Part shown: positions 8,734 to 16,592 of the stretch, one piece after another
Layout of the letters: every line of letters starts with the position of its first letter
Numbering within the stretch: the stretch's first letter is position 1
Notes under the pieces: generated by a model
Database searches by the model: none
What the model was told of the DNA's origin: nothing
What the model saw: only the letters and a program-made list of their open reading frames with translations
Program-made: the position numbers and the translations under genes
Assembly: GCA_902362775.1 (NCBI GenBank)
Contig: CABIXV010000005.1
Location: forward strand, 34,079-98,078
DNA length: 64,000 bases
Source of the DNA: Clostridiales bacterium
GTDB taxonomy: Bacteria; Bacillota; Clostridia; Oscillospirales; Oscillospiraceae
Direction: 5' to 3'

Positions 8734-9084
8734 ATGACGGAGGAGATCATGGCTCTGTGCCGAGCCATGGGAGCCACCGAGGACCAGGAGGGGCTGTTGC
8801 TCCCCTTGGCTCAGGCCAGCGCGCAGGCTTTGGAGCGGCGGCTGAAGCCGGGGACCTCCCCCGGCTTGTGTGGTCCCGCCTTCCCTCTGGCTGCCGCCAT
8901 GCTGGCGATGGATGGGCTGGAGCGGGCCGTGGGAAGCGGCCGAGTGTCCTCCTTCACCGCCGGAGAAGTGTCCATCCGTATGGGGGGAACGGCCGGAGAG
9001 GGCGGCCTGACCGCTACGGCGGAACGGCTGCTGGCCCCCTGGCTGGGAGAGACCGGCTTTGCCTTTCGGGGGGTGCGGGGATGA
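8734..9084 (+). CDS. Head-tail connector (XkdH position)
   Basis: 116 aa, starting one base after the capsid stop. Mostly helical, with a long Leu/Ala-rich helix at about residues 20-70 and a C-terminal tail; this matches gp6/gp15-type adaptors that dock under the portal. Direct similarity is weak; the call is mainly from position in the Xkd order. It overlaps the next gene by ATGA. Confidence 0.65.
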   Translation: MTEEIMALCRAMGATEDQEGLLLPLAQASAQALERRLKPGTSPGLCGPAFPLAAAMLAMDGLERAVGSGRVSSFTAGEVSIRMGGTAGEGGLTATAERLLAPWLGETGFAFRGVRG

Positions 9085-9401
9085 TGGAGCGGGAGTGGCG
9101 CTCCCTTCTGGCCATGTACGGCCAGGAGGTGACGCTGCGCTTGGAAGGAATGGAGGACCGGCCTCTGCGGGCTTTCCTCCAGCCAGTGCTGGACCGGGAG
9201 AGGGAGCAACGCCTCCCTTCTCCCCTGGGCCAGCGTCCGGAGGACCGGTATCTATATCTAGGACCTGCCGACATCCCGCTGGAGGCAGGGCGGAGCCAAG
9301 TGGAGTGGAAGGACCGGGCCTTTGAGGTGCAGTCGGCCCATCTGGTGGGGGACAGCCACTGGTGGGCCCTGCTGCGGCCCAGGGACAGGGAGGCAACATG
9401 A
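9081..9401 (+). CDS. Head closure / minor structural protein (XkdI position)
   Basis: 106 aa from ATG 9081, beta-rich and charged (EREWRSLLAMYGQEVTL at the start). Fits head-closure or minor capsid proteins that plug the connector. It overlaps both neighbours by four bases. Function by synteny only. Confidence 0.6.
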   Translation: MMEREWRSLLAMYGQEVTLRLEGMEDRPLRAFLQPVLDREREQRLPSPLGQRPEDRYLYLGPADIPLEAGRSQVEWKDRAFEVQSAHLVGDSHWWALLRPRDREAT

Positions 9402-9901
9402 GCGGAGGACTGGAAAACATCCGGGAACAGATGGTGGATTACCTGAAAGAGCGGGGAGTTCAGGCGTTCGCCGCCTGGCCCGCTGGGGAGCGCCCAGTTC
9501 AAGAAGGAGCACTGGTCGTGGTGTCCCTCCGGGGATGTCAGGCCGGTCCCGCCGGCTTTCAGCACTACCTGGGAGAGCGGTATGACGAGAGGACCGGCCT
9601 GTGGCAGGAGCTGTACGGCCGAAAGGCTGCCCTGACATTTGGACTGGACTTGTACGCCCCTCGGGGACAGGGGGATGTTGGCATTCAGACGGCCTTTGAC
9701 CAGGTGGTCCAGGCTTTCGCACAGGGCGCTCCCCAGGGGCTGGCCGTTCAGGAGGTGGCCTGCGGAGAGACAGTCTACGACGGCCAGGCCAAGCGGATGA
9801 AGCGGCCCGCCCAGGTGGTATGCCAGGCCTATCTCTACGCCGCGGCCCAGCCCGGAGGGCTCTTTACCGACTTTGAACTGAGAGGTGGAATCAAACCATG
9901 A
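9398..9901 (+). CDS. Tail terminator / tail completion protein (XkdJ position)
   Basis: 167 aa from ATG 9398 (ATGA overlap). Contains LENIREQMVDYLKERGVQAF, the start typical of tail-terminator proteins, then a mixed alpha/beta body. Such proteins cap the finished tail and join it to the head. Precedes the sheath gene as expected for contractile-tailed elements. Confidence 0.65.
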   Translation: MSGGLENIREQMVDYLKERGVQAFAAWPAGERPVQEGALVVVSLRGCQAGPAGFQHYLGERYDERTGLWQELYGRKAALTFGLDLYAPRGQGDVGIQTAFDQVVQAFAQGAPQGLAVQEVACGETVYDGQAKRMKRPAQVVCQAYLYAAAQPGGLFTDFELRGGIKP

Positions 9902-10956
9902 GCATAACAGTACATGAGCGTCCGGGGGTCTACTCCTCCTACGATGCCTCATCCCTGGTCAGCGGCCGGGGAAGCGGACGGCTGGTGGGACTGGCGGCAG
10001 TCAATACCGTAGCCGCTCCCGGAGAGACGCATATTATCACCAGCTATGACAGGGCGGTGGCCGCCTTTGGCTCGGAAGGGGCGGAGGGCATGGCGGAGCT
10101 GATTCGGCTAGCCCTGAAAAACGGAGCCTCCGGTGTGGCCGCTGTGGCGACAGCGGACGAGGCGGGCTATAAGGCCGCCTTCGCGCAGCTGTCAGAGGTG
10201 GAGGATATCGCCGTAGTCCTCTGTGACAGCACCGACACAGAGATACAGAAGCTGCTGCTGGACAGCGTGAAAGCGGCCTCGGCGGACCGCCGGGAGCGCC
10301 TTGCCCTGTTGTCTGGAGCCAAGGGGGAGAGTGTGGACGACCTGATCGACCGAGCAAAGGGACTGAACTCGGAGCGGGCGGTCCTGGTGGCCCCAGGTGG
10401 ATTGGACCAGGAGGGAGAGGACATTTCCGGGCTGACCGTGGCGGCGGCGGTGGCTGGAGCCCTGGCGGGGGAATCGGATCCGGCAGTCCCTCTGGGCGGA
10501 GCGGAACTGCTTGGACTGTACGGCCTGGAGGGCCGCTATGGAGAAAAGGACCTGGACCGGCTTATCCTGGGGGGCGTTACCCCGGTAGAGCAGGTAGGCG
10601 GCACAGTCAGCGTGGTACGGGGTGTGACCACCCGGACTGCCACTGGGGCTGCGGCGGACCCCACCTGGCGGGACCTGGCCACCATTCGGGTGGTGGACGA
10701 CGTAATCCCATCCCTGCGCCAAGCGCTGGCGGCCAAGTTTCGAAGAGCCAAAAACACACCCCAGAGCCGCGGCGCGATCCGAGCCCAGGTAGTGCTGGAG
10801 TTGGAGCAAAAGCTGTCCAGGGAGATTATCACTGGCTATGAGGATGTGGCGGTGAGCGCTGACCCTGAGGAGCCCACCCGATGCCTAGTGGACTTCTCCT
10901 TTACAGTGGCCCACGGTCTCAACCAGATTTGGCTGACCGCCCACATCACGGTATAA
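9898..10956 (+). CDS. Contractile tail sheath protein (XkdK)
   Basis: 352 aa. The N-terminus MSITVHERPGVYSSYDAS and the C-terminal domain containing TWRDLATIRVVDDVIPSLRQ and a VDFSFTVAHGLNQIWLTAHI end strand match phage sheath proteins of the PBSX/Mu class. Sheath subunits polymerise around the tube and contract to drive it through an envelope. Full length and intact; shows the particle, if made, is a myophage-type injector. Confidence 0.92.
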   Translation: MSITVHERPGVYSSYDASSLVSGRGSGRLVGLAAVNTVAAPGETHIITSYDRAVAAFGSEGAEGMAELIRLALKNGASGVAAVATADEAGYKAAFAQLSEVEDIAVVLCDSTDTEIQKLLLDSVKAASADRRERLALLSGAKGESVDDLIDRAKGLNSERAVLVAPGGLDQEGEDISGLTVAAAVAGALAGESDPAVPLGGAELLGLYGLEGRYGEKDLDRLILGGVTPVEQVGGTVSVVRGVTTRTATGAAADPTWRDLATIRVVDDVIPSLRQALAAKFRRAKNTPQSRGAIRAQVVLELEQKLSREIITGYEDVAVSADPEEPTRCLVDFSFTVAHGLNQIWLTAHITV

Positions 10957-11007
10957 TGGCCCCGCTGAAAAAAGACTGGGGCACAAGAGCGAGAAGGGGG
11001 TATTGAT

Positions 11008-11397
11008 ATGAGTATCGCTGGCTTTCCCACCAGCAGTGACATCTATCTGGAAGTGGATGGCACCCGGGTTGCGGTAGTCCAGAGCTACACCGCACGGGCT
11101 ACCAAATCCAGCACCGCCGTGGAGGCCTTTGGGGAATCGGAGCCGGTGGCCACCGTCCCCGGACAAGCCACCCACGTGGTGGAGCTGACTCGGCTGTACG
11201 CCACGGATGAGGCCGTCCGGGACGGCATTGACTTTTACAAGCTGTCCGGTTTCTCCCTGGTGATCTGTAAGCCGGATAAAAAAATCATCTACTCCGACTG
11301 CCAGTGGAGCGCCATTCAGGAGAGCGCCACTCTAGGCTCCATGGTGTTGGAGAAGGTAACCCTGGTAGCCTCCCGGCGCATCGAAACGGGGGTATAG
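11008..11397 (+). CDS. Tail tube (core) protein (XkdM)
   Basis: 129 aa, ATG 11008 with GAAGGGGG upstream. Beta-rich with ATKSSTAVEAFGESEPVATV and a C-terminal LGSMVLEKVTLVASRR segment typical of XkdM tube proteins; these stack as hexamers inside the sheath. Ends with TAG. The next start is GTG 11400. Confidence 0.85.
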   Translation: MSIAGFPTSSDIYLEVDGTRVAVVQSYTARATKSSTAVEAFGESEPVATVPGQATHVVELTRLYATDEAVRDGIDFYKLSGFSLVICKPDKKIIYSDCQWSAIQESATLGSMVLEKVTLVASRRIETGV

Positions 11398-11399
11398 GG

Positions 11400-11783
11400 G
11401 TGGACAGTTCTATTTTGGCACGGCAGGACCGCGTCCACCTAGATAACGGAATGGATTTGCGGCTATTGTCCGCTCTGGAGGTGCTCCAGGCCAGACGGGA
11501 GGCCGGGGAGCTGGCCTGTGAGGACCGGGAGCGGGCCCTGTGCTCCAACGCCTGCCTGCTGGCCAGGGCCCTGGAGCGGACAGAGAACCACACCCCCGTC
11601 TTTCCAGATGGGCAGAGCGTGTTGGCCGGACTGACGGTGGAGGAAATTGGGGCGCTGGCCGCCCGGTGGGCCCAGCTGCGCCGCCGATCCGATCCTGGAC
11701 TGGATGTGAGCCAAACGGAGTTGGAGGAACTAAAAAAAAACTTCGCGGGGCCCCCGCTGAACGGCTCCGATGGCGGGTGCTGA
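11400..11783 (+). CDS. Tail assembly chaperone, short form (XkdN-like)
   Basis: 127 aa from GTG 11400, two bases after the tube stop. Helical protein with SALEVLQARREAGELACEDR and LTVEEIGALAARWAQLRRR, the pattern of XkdN chaperones that coat the tape measure during assembly. Fourteen codons before its stop is a run of nine A with an A-AAA-AAC heptamer in the right phase, and the -1 frame is open for another 96 codons. The gene therefore makes a short form and, by -1 slippage, a long form, as lambda G/GT do. Confidence 0.85.
   Translation: MDSSILARQDRVHLDNGMDLRLLSALEVLQARREAGELACEDRERALCSNACLLARALERTENHTPVFPDGQSVLAGLTVEEIGALAARWAQLRRRSDPGLDVSQTELEELKKNFAGPPLNGSDGGC
11735..11741 (+). other. 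Programmed -1 ribosomal frameshift site
   Basis: The heptamer A-AAA-AAC (11735-11741) is in the correct phase relative to the GTG-11400 frame (codons CTA AAA AAA AAC), inside an A9 run. A GC-rich inverted stretch (GCGGGGCCCCCGC, 11745-11757) follows at about the distance of a stimulatory stem. The -1 frame continues to TGA 12031. Confidence 0.8.
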
Positions 11784-12031
11784 AGGAATTTCACGCCCTG
11801 CCCACCGAGGAGCGGGCCAGGGAGATGAAGGGAAGGGACTATCTCTGGTGCCTAGTCCATACTCTGCTGGACCGGGAGGATGAGCTGGAGCGTTTTTGCC
11901 CAGAGTGCAGGAGCCGGGGAGCGGAGGAGCGCTGCCCTGTGTGCGGCCGGCCGGCCTCCAGTTGGGCGGAGGGGAGCGTAAACATCTCCTTTGACATGGA
12001 GAAATTTGAACAGGGAGCTGGGAAGCCATGA
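11741..12031 (+). CDS. C-terminal extension of the tail chaperone, made by -1 frameshift; zinc ribbon
   Basis: Read in the -1 frame after the slip, 96 residues are added, giving a fused protein of about 210 aa. The extension has a helical part (ALPTEERAREMKGRDYLWCL) and two CxxC pairs (CPECRS..CPVCGRP) forming a probable zinc ribbon. No convincing independent start with a ribosome site exists at the beginning of this frame. Its stop overlaps the next start (ATGA). By analogy with lambda GT, the long form would link the tape-measure/chaperone complex to tube subunits. Confidence 0.75.
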   Translation, partial: LRGAPAERLRWRVLKEFHALPTEERAREMKGRDYLWCLVHTLLDREDELERFCPECRSRGAEERCPVCGRPASSWAEGSVNISFDMEKFEQGAGKP

Positions 12032-12594
12032 CCGACTATTTGGAAGAAGGGCCCGGCCAAGGGGAGGCGCTGCTCCAAGCGCTGGAGGCGATGGTCCTGT
12101 GGATCCCGGTCCCGGACGGCCGGACGGCGGAGGCGGATGGGGGCACCTCCCTCCCTGCCACGGATCTTTGTATACAGGGCAGTTTCGTTTCCCCGGCGGA
12201 TCGGCGGGAGCTGGGCCAGGAAGGTACCCCAGGGGCTTCCACCGGGGCGGAGGCCCCGCTCATCAGAGGGGGAAGGGAGGATGGGGAGGAAGCCCTCCCG
12301 CTGCTCTCCGTCCTCCTGGAGCGGGAACGGGCAGCGGCGGCCCTGAATGAAATCAGAACCGCCCAGGAGGCTTCCGGTATGCGCCGGTCCGGAGGAGGCC
12401 TAGAAGCTGGGCCTATCCCGCTCCACAGGCCATTTTCCCAAGTTGGCGGGCTGGGAATGGGCCCAGACAGCCGAAGACCGGAGCCGGACTGGGCGAGAGA
12501 GGCGGAGAGTTCCTCCGGGCCGTCCATTCGGCAGATGGACCAGGCCTTTCGCCGGGACAGCCGCCGCTATGACGGGGGCTTTTTCCTCTATTGA
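12028..12594 (+). CDS. Unrecognised 188-aa protein in the tape-measure slot
   Basis: Sits exactly where xkdO (tape measure, over 1000 aa in PBSX) should be, between the frameshifted chaperone and the LysM tail protein, but is only 188 aa. N-terminal helix (YLEEGPGQGEALLQALEAMV), a middle helix with LLSVLLERERAAAALNEIRT, long Gly/Pro/Ser-rich linkers, and a basic-aromatic end (FRRDSRRYDGGFFLY). No transmembrane segment or repeats of a classic tape measure. At roughly 0.15 nm per residue it would specify a tail of about 30 nm if it acts as a ruler. It may instead be a minor tail protein, with the tape measure deleted. Confidence 0.6.
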   Translation: MTDYLEEGPGQGEALLQALEAMVLWIPVPDGRTAEADGGTSLPATDLCIQGSFVSPADRRELGQEGTPGASTGAEAPLIRGGREDGEEALPLLSVLLERERAAAALNEIRTAQEASGMRRSGGGLEAGPIPLHRPFSQVGGLGMGPDSRRPEPDWAREAESSSGPSIRQMDQAFRRDSRRYDGGFFLY

Positions 12595-12635
12595 GCGGGC
12601 AGTCAGGCCCGCCGCCACAGAAGGAGGTATGCAGA

Positions 12636-13208
12636 ATGGACCTGTCACCCATGCGTTACAAGAGCTACACCTGGCCCCACAACCCCAGGGTGTACTCCAT
12701 CGACTATGAGAGAAAGATGGCCGTTCACAAGACACCCTTCGGCCTGTTCCGCCTCCAGGACCTGGGGCGGACCAACCGGATCATGGAGGGGGAGGGGGAA
12801 TTTGTGGGTCCGGACGCATACAGCCAGTTTGGGCAGTTGGCCAATATGTTCTACAACGGCGGTCCGGGACTGCTGATCCACCCGCTGTGGCAGGCGGCCA
12901 ACGCCTATTTCGTGTCTTTGCGGCTGGAACAAGAGCCCCGGCCTGACTTTGTGCGCTATTCTTTCACCTTTTGGGAGGACGACAGTTGGTACACCGGCCT
13001 GGCGGTCCGGCAGAACCAGGGCGGAGCGGGCGGCCAGACCGCCCAGGAGTGGGAGCCGTCCGCCGTCTACCACCGGGTGGTGTCGGGGGACACCCTGTGG
13101 GCGCTGGCGGGACAGTACGGCCTGTCCCTGGACGAGCTGGTAGCCCTCAATCCCCAGATCAAAAACCCGAATCTTATCCGGGTGGGCGAGGAGGTTCGAG
13201 TGCGGTGA
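12636..13208 (+). CDS. LysM-domain tail/baseplate protein (XkdP)
   Basis: 190 aa from ATG 12636, chosen for AAGGAGG eight bases upstream. The N-terminal ~130 residues match the XkdP fold that binds the tail tube end (SYTWPHNPRVYSIDYERK, GPDAYSQFGQLANMFYN). After a linker comes one LysM domain (about 145-190: VSGDTLWALAGQYGLSLDEL) that binds peptidoglycan glycan or acts as a structural module. Overlaps the next gene by GTGA. Confidence 0.88.
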   Translation: MDLSPMRYKSYTWPHNPRVYSIDYERKMAVHKTPFGLFRLQDLGRTNRIMEGEGEFVGPDAYSQFGQLANMFYNGGPGLLIHPLWQAANAYFVSLRLEQEPRPDFVRYSFTFWEDDSWYTGLAVRQNQGGAGGQTAQEWEPSAVYHRVVSGDTLWALAGQYGLSLDELVALNPQIKNPNLIRVGEEVRVR

Positions 13209-14155
13209 GAGGCTATGTGACAGACTGGCGGGGCAGGGAGTGGCTGCTGCCCTATCCCACTCAGTGGGAGCTGGAGTATACTGCCGGGGTGCCCTGTGAC
13301 AGCTTTACTTTTCGCTGTCCTTGGGAGATGGGGGGAGAGACCGCCCCTGGAGACTGGGTCCGCTTTTCCGCCCGGTACCAGGGAAAAGATATGTTCAACG
13401 GAGTGGTGGACGAGTGCCAGGTCACGCTGGACCAGGGAGGCTGCCAGCTGGAGATCAGCGGCCGGGGGCTGGCGGCCCTGCTGCTGGACAACGAGGCCAT
13501 TGGGCAGGACTACGGCACCGCCACCCTGGCGGACATCCTCCGGGACCATGTGACGCCCTACGGCATCCAGACCGCTCCAGGGGCGGCGCTGCCCGCTGTA
13601 ACCCGCTTCTCCGTGGCCACAGGAAGCAGTGAGTGGTCGGTGGTCTATGATTTCGCCCGCTATTACGGCGGCGTATGTCCCCGGTTTGACCGCCTGGGCC
13701 GTCTGGTCCTGTCTGGCTGGCAGGACAGCCAGGAGCGGCTCGTAGAGGATGGAACTCCGGTAACCACTCTGGTCCGCCGGGACCGGCGGTATGGGGTTCT
13801 ATCCCGAGTGCTGGTCCGGGACCGGTGGTCCGGGGCGGTACAGCGGGTGGATAACGGGGATTTTCTGTCCCAGGGAGGCAGTGCTCGGAGAGTGCTGACT
13901 ATGCCAGGCCGGAGCAACTATAAAACGATGCGGTACAACGGCCAGTTTCAGCTGGACCGGTCCGCCTCGGAACAGGAGCGGGTGGAACTGACCATCGCCC
14001 AGCCCTTCTGCGCCTGGCCTGGAGACCTGGTCTCCATCCGGCGGAGCAAGTGGGACTGGAACGGGCGATACCGGGTACTCCAGTCTGCCACAGGGATGGG
14101 TATGGAGGGTGCATGGACCAGGCTGGAACTGGCGCTCCCGGATTTTGTGGTCTGA
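13205..14155 (+). CDS. Tail hub / late-control-like protein (XkdQ)
   Basis: 316 aa from GTG 13205 overlapping the previous stop. Contains the hub-type segment SARYQGKDMFNGVVDECQV, then RGLAALLLDNEAIGQDYG and ATLADILRDHVTPYGIQT, typical of XkdQ/gpD proteins that form the trimeric hub under the tube. Intact. Confidence 0.82.
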   Translation: MRGYVTDWRGREWLLPYPTQWELEYTAGVPCDSFTFRCPWEMGGETAPGDWVRFSARYQGKDMFNGVVDECQVTLDQGGCQLEISGRGLAALLLDNEAIGQDYGTATLADILRDHVTPYGIQTAPGAALPAVTRFSVATGSSEWSVVYDFARYYGGVCPRFDRLGRLVLSGWQDSQERLVEDGTPVTTLVRRDRRYGVLSRVLVRDRWSGAVQRVDNGDFLSQGGSARRVLTMPGRSNYKTMRYNGQFQLDRSASEQERVELTIAQPFCAWPGDLVSIRRSKWDWNGRYRVLQSATGMGMEGAWTRLELALPDFVV

Positions 14156-14166
14156 GGTGATGGAAT

Positions 14167-14553
14167 ATGTGGACATCGGAGCGAGGCCGCCTGCCCCAGA
14201 GCCAGGAGCCGGCGGCAGAGGTAGGCGTAGTCACGCTGGGAGGAGATCCTGCCGCCGTGGAGTTAGGGGGAGAGCGGCGGTGGCTGCCGGTCTGCGCCCC
14301 AGGCGGCTATTCCTGGCAGCCCGGCGCCGGGGACAAGGTGCTGGTACTCAAGGCGGGCGTGGAACGGGAGAGCCCCTATATCCTGGGAAAGATCCAGGAG
14401 AATGTTGAGGAGGCGGGACCGATCCGTCTGTTCGGCCCAGGCAGCGCCCTTGGGCTGGACCAGGGCAGAGTGGAGCTGGAGGGGACGGTCTATCTCAACG
14501 GCCAGACTCTGGAGGCATATATCCAAAAAATTGTGGCCGAGATGCTGGGGTGA
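14167..14553 (+). CDS. Baseplate spike / gpV-like protein (XkdR position)
   Basis: 128 aa from ATG 14167, with GAGGTGA just upstream. OB-fold-like beta segment with CAPGGYSWQPGAGDKVLVLK near the middle and a C-terminal part with GRVELEGTVYLNGQTLE, as in phage baseplate assembly protein V and its relatives. It would be part of the puncturing tip. Weak similarity; position supports it. Confidence 0.65.
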   Translation: MWTSERGRLPQSQEPAAEVGVVTLGGDPAAVELGGERRWLPVCAPGGYSWQPGAGDKVLVLKAGVERESPYILGKIQENVEEAGPIRLFGPGSALGLDQGRVELEGTVYLNGQTLEAYIQKIVAEMLG

Positions 14554-14563
14554 GGAGGAAGAT

Positions 14564-14938
14564 ATGGAACGAAAGCTGATTGAGGGGGACTATGTGCCCG
14601 ACGGGGCGGGAGGACTGACCACCCTCACCGGCAGCGAGGAGGTACTGGCCCGGGCGTTGTACAGGCTCACCGCCCGGCGGGGCGGGCTGCCCTTTCTGCC
14701 TGAGCTGGGCAGCCGGCTCTACCAGGTGCCGCGGGAGAAGCCATCGGTCCGGCAGTCCTTGGCTGCCCGGTATGTGGCCCAGGCCTTAGAAGGAGAGCGG
14801 GAATTGAAGGTCAAAGACGTAGCCCTGGCACAGACAGGAGACAGAGCGGAGCTTCGGGTACAATTGGAATGGCAGGGTCAGCCGCTCTCCCTGGACCTGG
14901 AGCTGTCCCCCCGTGAAGCGGTGGAGGTGACATGGTGA
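14564..14938 (+). CDS. Baseplate wedge protein, gp25/GPW-like (XkdS)
   Basis: 124 aa from ATG 14564 after GAGGAGGA. Contains LARALYRLTARRGGLPFLPE and LGSRLYQVPREKPS, the signature of gp25-like wedge proteins, and a beta C-terminus. Frame upstream of 14564 belongs to a shadow of the previous gene. The stop overlaps the baseplate J start. Confidence 0.82.
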   Translation: MERKLIEGDYVPDGAGGLTTLTGSEEVLARALYRLTARRGGLPFLPELGSRLYQVPREKPSVRQSLAARYVAQALEGERELKVKDVALAQTGDRAELRVQLEWQGQPLSLDLELSPREAVEVTW

Positions 14939-15990
14939 AGACTGTGGAGGAGATCTATCAGGAGATGCTCTCCGCCTATGGAGAGAAGACAGGGGTGGCC
15001 CCGGCAGAGGGGTGTGATTTGTCCGCCCGCCTGTATGCCTGCGCCGCTCAGGTCTTTTCCCTTTATGTCCAGGCTGGCTGGGTGGCACGGCAGGCTTTTC
15101 CCCAGACGGCGGAGGGGGAGTATCTGGACCGCCACGCCCAGCTCCGGGGGCTGGAGCGGAAGGAGCCGGTGGCGGCGCGGGGCGTAGTCCGTTTTTCTGG
15201 CGAAATTTCAGAGAATACGGACCGGCCCATTCCAGCGGGGACGGTCTGTATGACAGCCGGCCTGATCCGCTTTGAAACGATCGAGGATGGTCTGCTAGCC
15301 GCTGGACAGGCCCACGTGGATGTCCCGGTCCAGGCTCTGGTCCCCGGCATTTCTGGGAATGTGGCAGCAGGAACCATCCTGTCCATGGCGGTAGCGCCCG
15401 CTGGAATATCCGCCTGCTCCAACCCGTCGCCCTGCCAAGGGGGAGTGGACCGGGAGGGGGATGAGCAGCTGCGTCAGCGGGTGCTGGATACCTTCCAGCG
15501 GCTGCCCAACGGGGCCAACGCCGCCTTTTATCAGCAGGGGGCCCTGTCCTTTGACCCGGTGGCGGCGGCAGTGATAGTACCCAAGCCCAGGGGAACAGGG
15601 ACGCTGGATGTGGTGGTGGCCACCCACCAGGGGCTTCCAGACCGGGACCTGTTGGATGAACTGGCCAAGTATTTTCAGCACCGCCGAGAGATCGCTGTGG
15701 AGGTCCAGGTGCGGGCGCCCCAGACACAGGCTGTCCAGGTGGCCGTCCAGGTGGCGCCCCACTCCGAATACCGGGCGGAGCAGGTGTTGGAGGAAGTAGA
15801 AGATGCGGTCCGGGGCTGGTTTACCGGACAGCGCCTGGGGCATGATGTATTGCTGGCCCAGTTGGGCAGCCTGATCTACGGCTGTGATGGCGTGGCAAAC
15901 TACGCCATCCTCTCCCCCACCACTGACGTGGAGGTGGAGCAGGATGTGCTGCCCGTTCTGGATACCCTAACTGTGGAGGAGATGCCATGA
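14932..15990 (+). CDS. Baseplate J-like protein (XkdT)
   Basis: 352 aa. N-terminal helices with GEYLDRHAQLRGLERKEPVA, the central beta region with PIPAGTVCMTAG and QALVPGISGNVAAGTI, and the later helix PNGANAAFYQQGAL are all hallmarks of the baseplate J family, the main wedge of contractile injection machines. Full length. Overlaps both neighbours. Confidence 0.92.
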   Translation: MVKTVEEIYQEMLSAYGEKTGVAPAEGCDLSARLYACAAQVFSLYVQAGWVARQAFPQTAEGEYLDRHAQLRGLERKEPVAARGVVRFSGEISENTDRPIPAGTVCMTAGLIRFETIEDGLLAAGQAHVDVPVQALVPGISGNVAAGTILSMAVAPAGISACSNPSPCQGGVDREGDEQLRQRVLDTFQRLPNGANAAFYQQGALSFDPVAAAVIVPKPRGTGTLDVVVATHQGLPDRDLLDELAKYFQHRREIAVEVQVRAPQTQAVQVAVQVAPHSEYRAEQVLEEVEDAVRGWFTGQRLGHDVLLAQLGSLIYGCDGVANYAILSPTTDVEVEQDVLPVLDTLTVEEMP

Positions 15991-16550
15991 GCCACAGCCA
16001 ATACCTCCGAGATCTGCTGCGTCCCCTGGGAATCTATGACCTAGAGGCACCCTTCAACGGCGGTGAGCTGGATGCCCAGGGGGAGGCTCTGGACAGGGCT
16101 ATGGCCGCCCTGGAGGAGATCCAGCGGGAGAGCAGCCTGACCACGGCAGAGAGCTGGGGACTGGAACAGGTGGCCCGGCTGTTTCTCCGGCGGCCAGTAG
16201 CCACCCAGCCCCGCCCGTTGGCAGATGCCTTGGCTGCACTGCTGCGCATCGGCGGGGACAGCTTTACCCTCGAGGCAATCAACGACACCATCCTGGGCTG
16301 CGGCATCCCCGCCAAAGTGGAGGAGCTGGGGGCCGCCGCGGTGGCGGTGTCCTTCCCCGGAGTGGCGGGAGAGCCCCCTGGCTTCGGGGAGCTGAAGCGG
16401 ATCATTGAGGACATCCTTCCCCCTCACCTAGATATTCAGTACCACTTCTGGTATTTAACCTGGGCGGAGTTGGAGGATAAGTTCTCCTGTTGGCGGGATA
16501 TCGAGGACCGGGACCTGACCTGGTCTGGTCTGGAGACTTGTGTAATATAG
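15987..16550 (+). CDS. Baseplate wedge / tail protein (XkdU, DUF2313)
   Basis: 187 aa. Contains SHSQYLRDLLRPLGIYDL at the start, then SWGLEQVARLFLRRPVA and GEPPGFGELKRIIEDILPPH. This matches XkdU-type proteins, which follow gpJ in PBSX and Mu. It is the last gene of the module: no fibre, holin or endolysin follows, and its stop is inside the shared terminator hairpin. Confidence 0.85.
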   Translation: MSHSQYLRDLLRPLGIYDLEAPFNGGELDAQGEALDRAMAALEEIQRESSLTTAESWGLEQVARLFLRRPVATQPRPLADALAALLRIGGDSFTLEAINDTILGCGIPAKVEELGAAAVAVSFPGVAGEPPGFGELKRIIEDILPPHLDIQYHFWYLTWAELEDKFSCWRDIEDRDLTWSGLETCVI

Positions 16551-16590
16551 AAAAGGGGCCCAACTCCTGGGAGTTGGGCCCCTTTTCTAT
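16547..16590. terminator. Two-way terminator closing the phage module
   Basis: A perfect 21-base inverted repeat (arms 16547-16567 and 16570-16590) whose arm ends are A/T runs on both strands. It ends the rightward phage module and the leftward dehydrogenase gene. Its stem contains the last phage stop codon. Confidence 0.9.
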
Positions 16591-16592
16591 AT

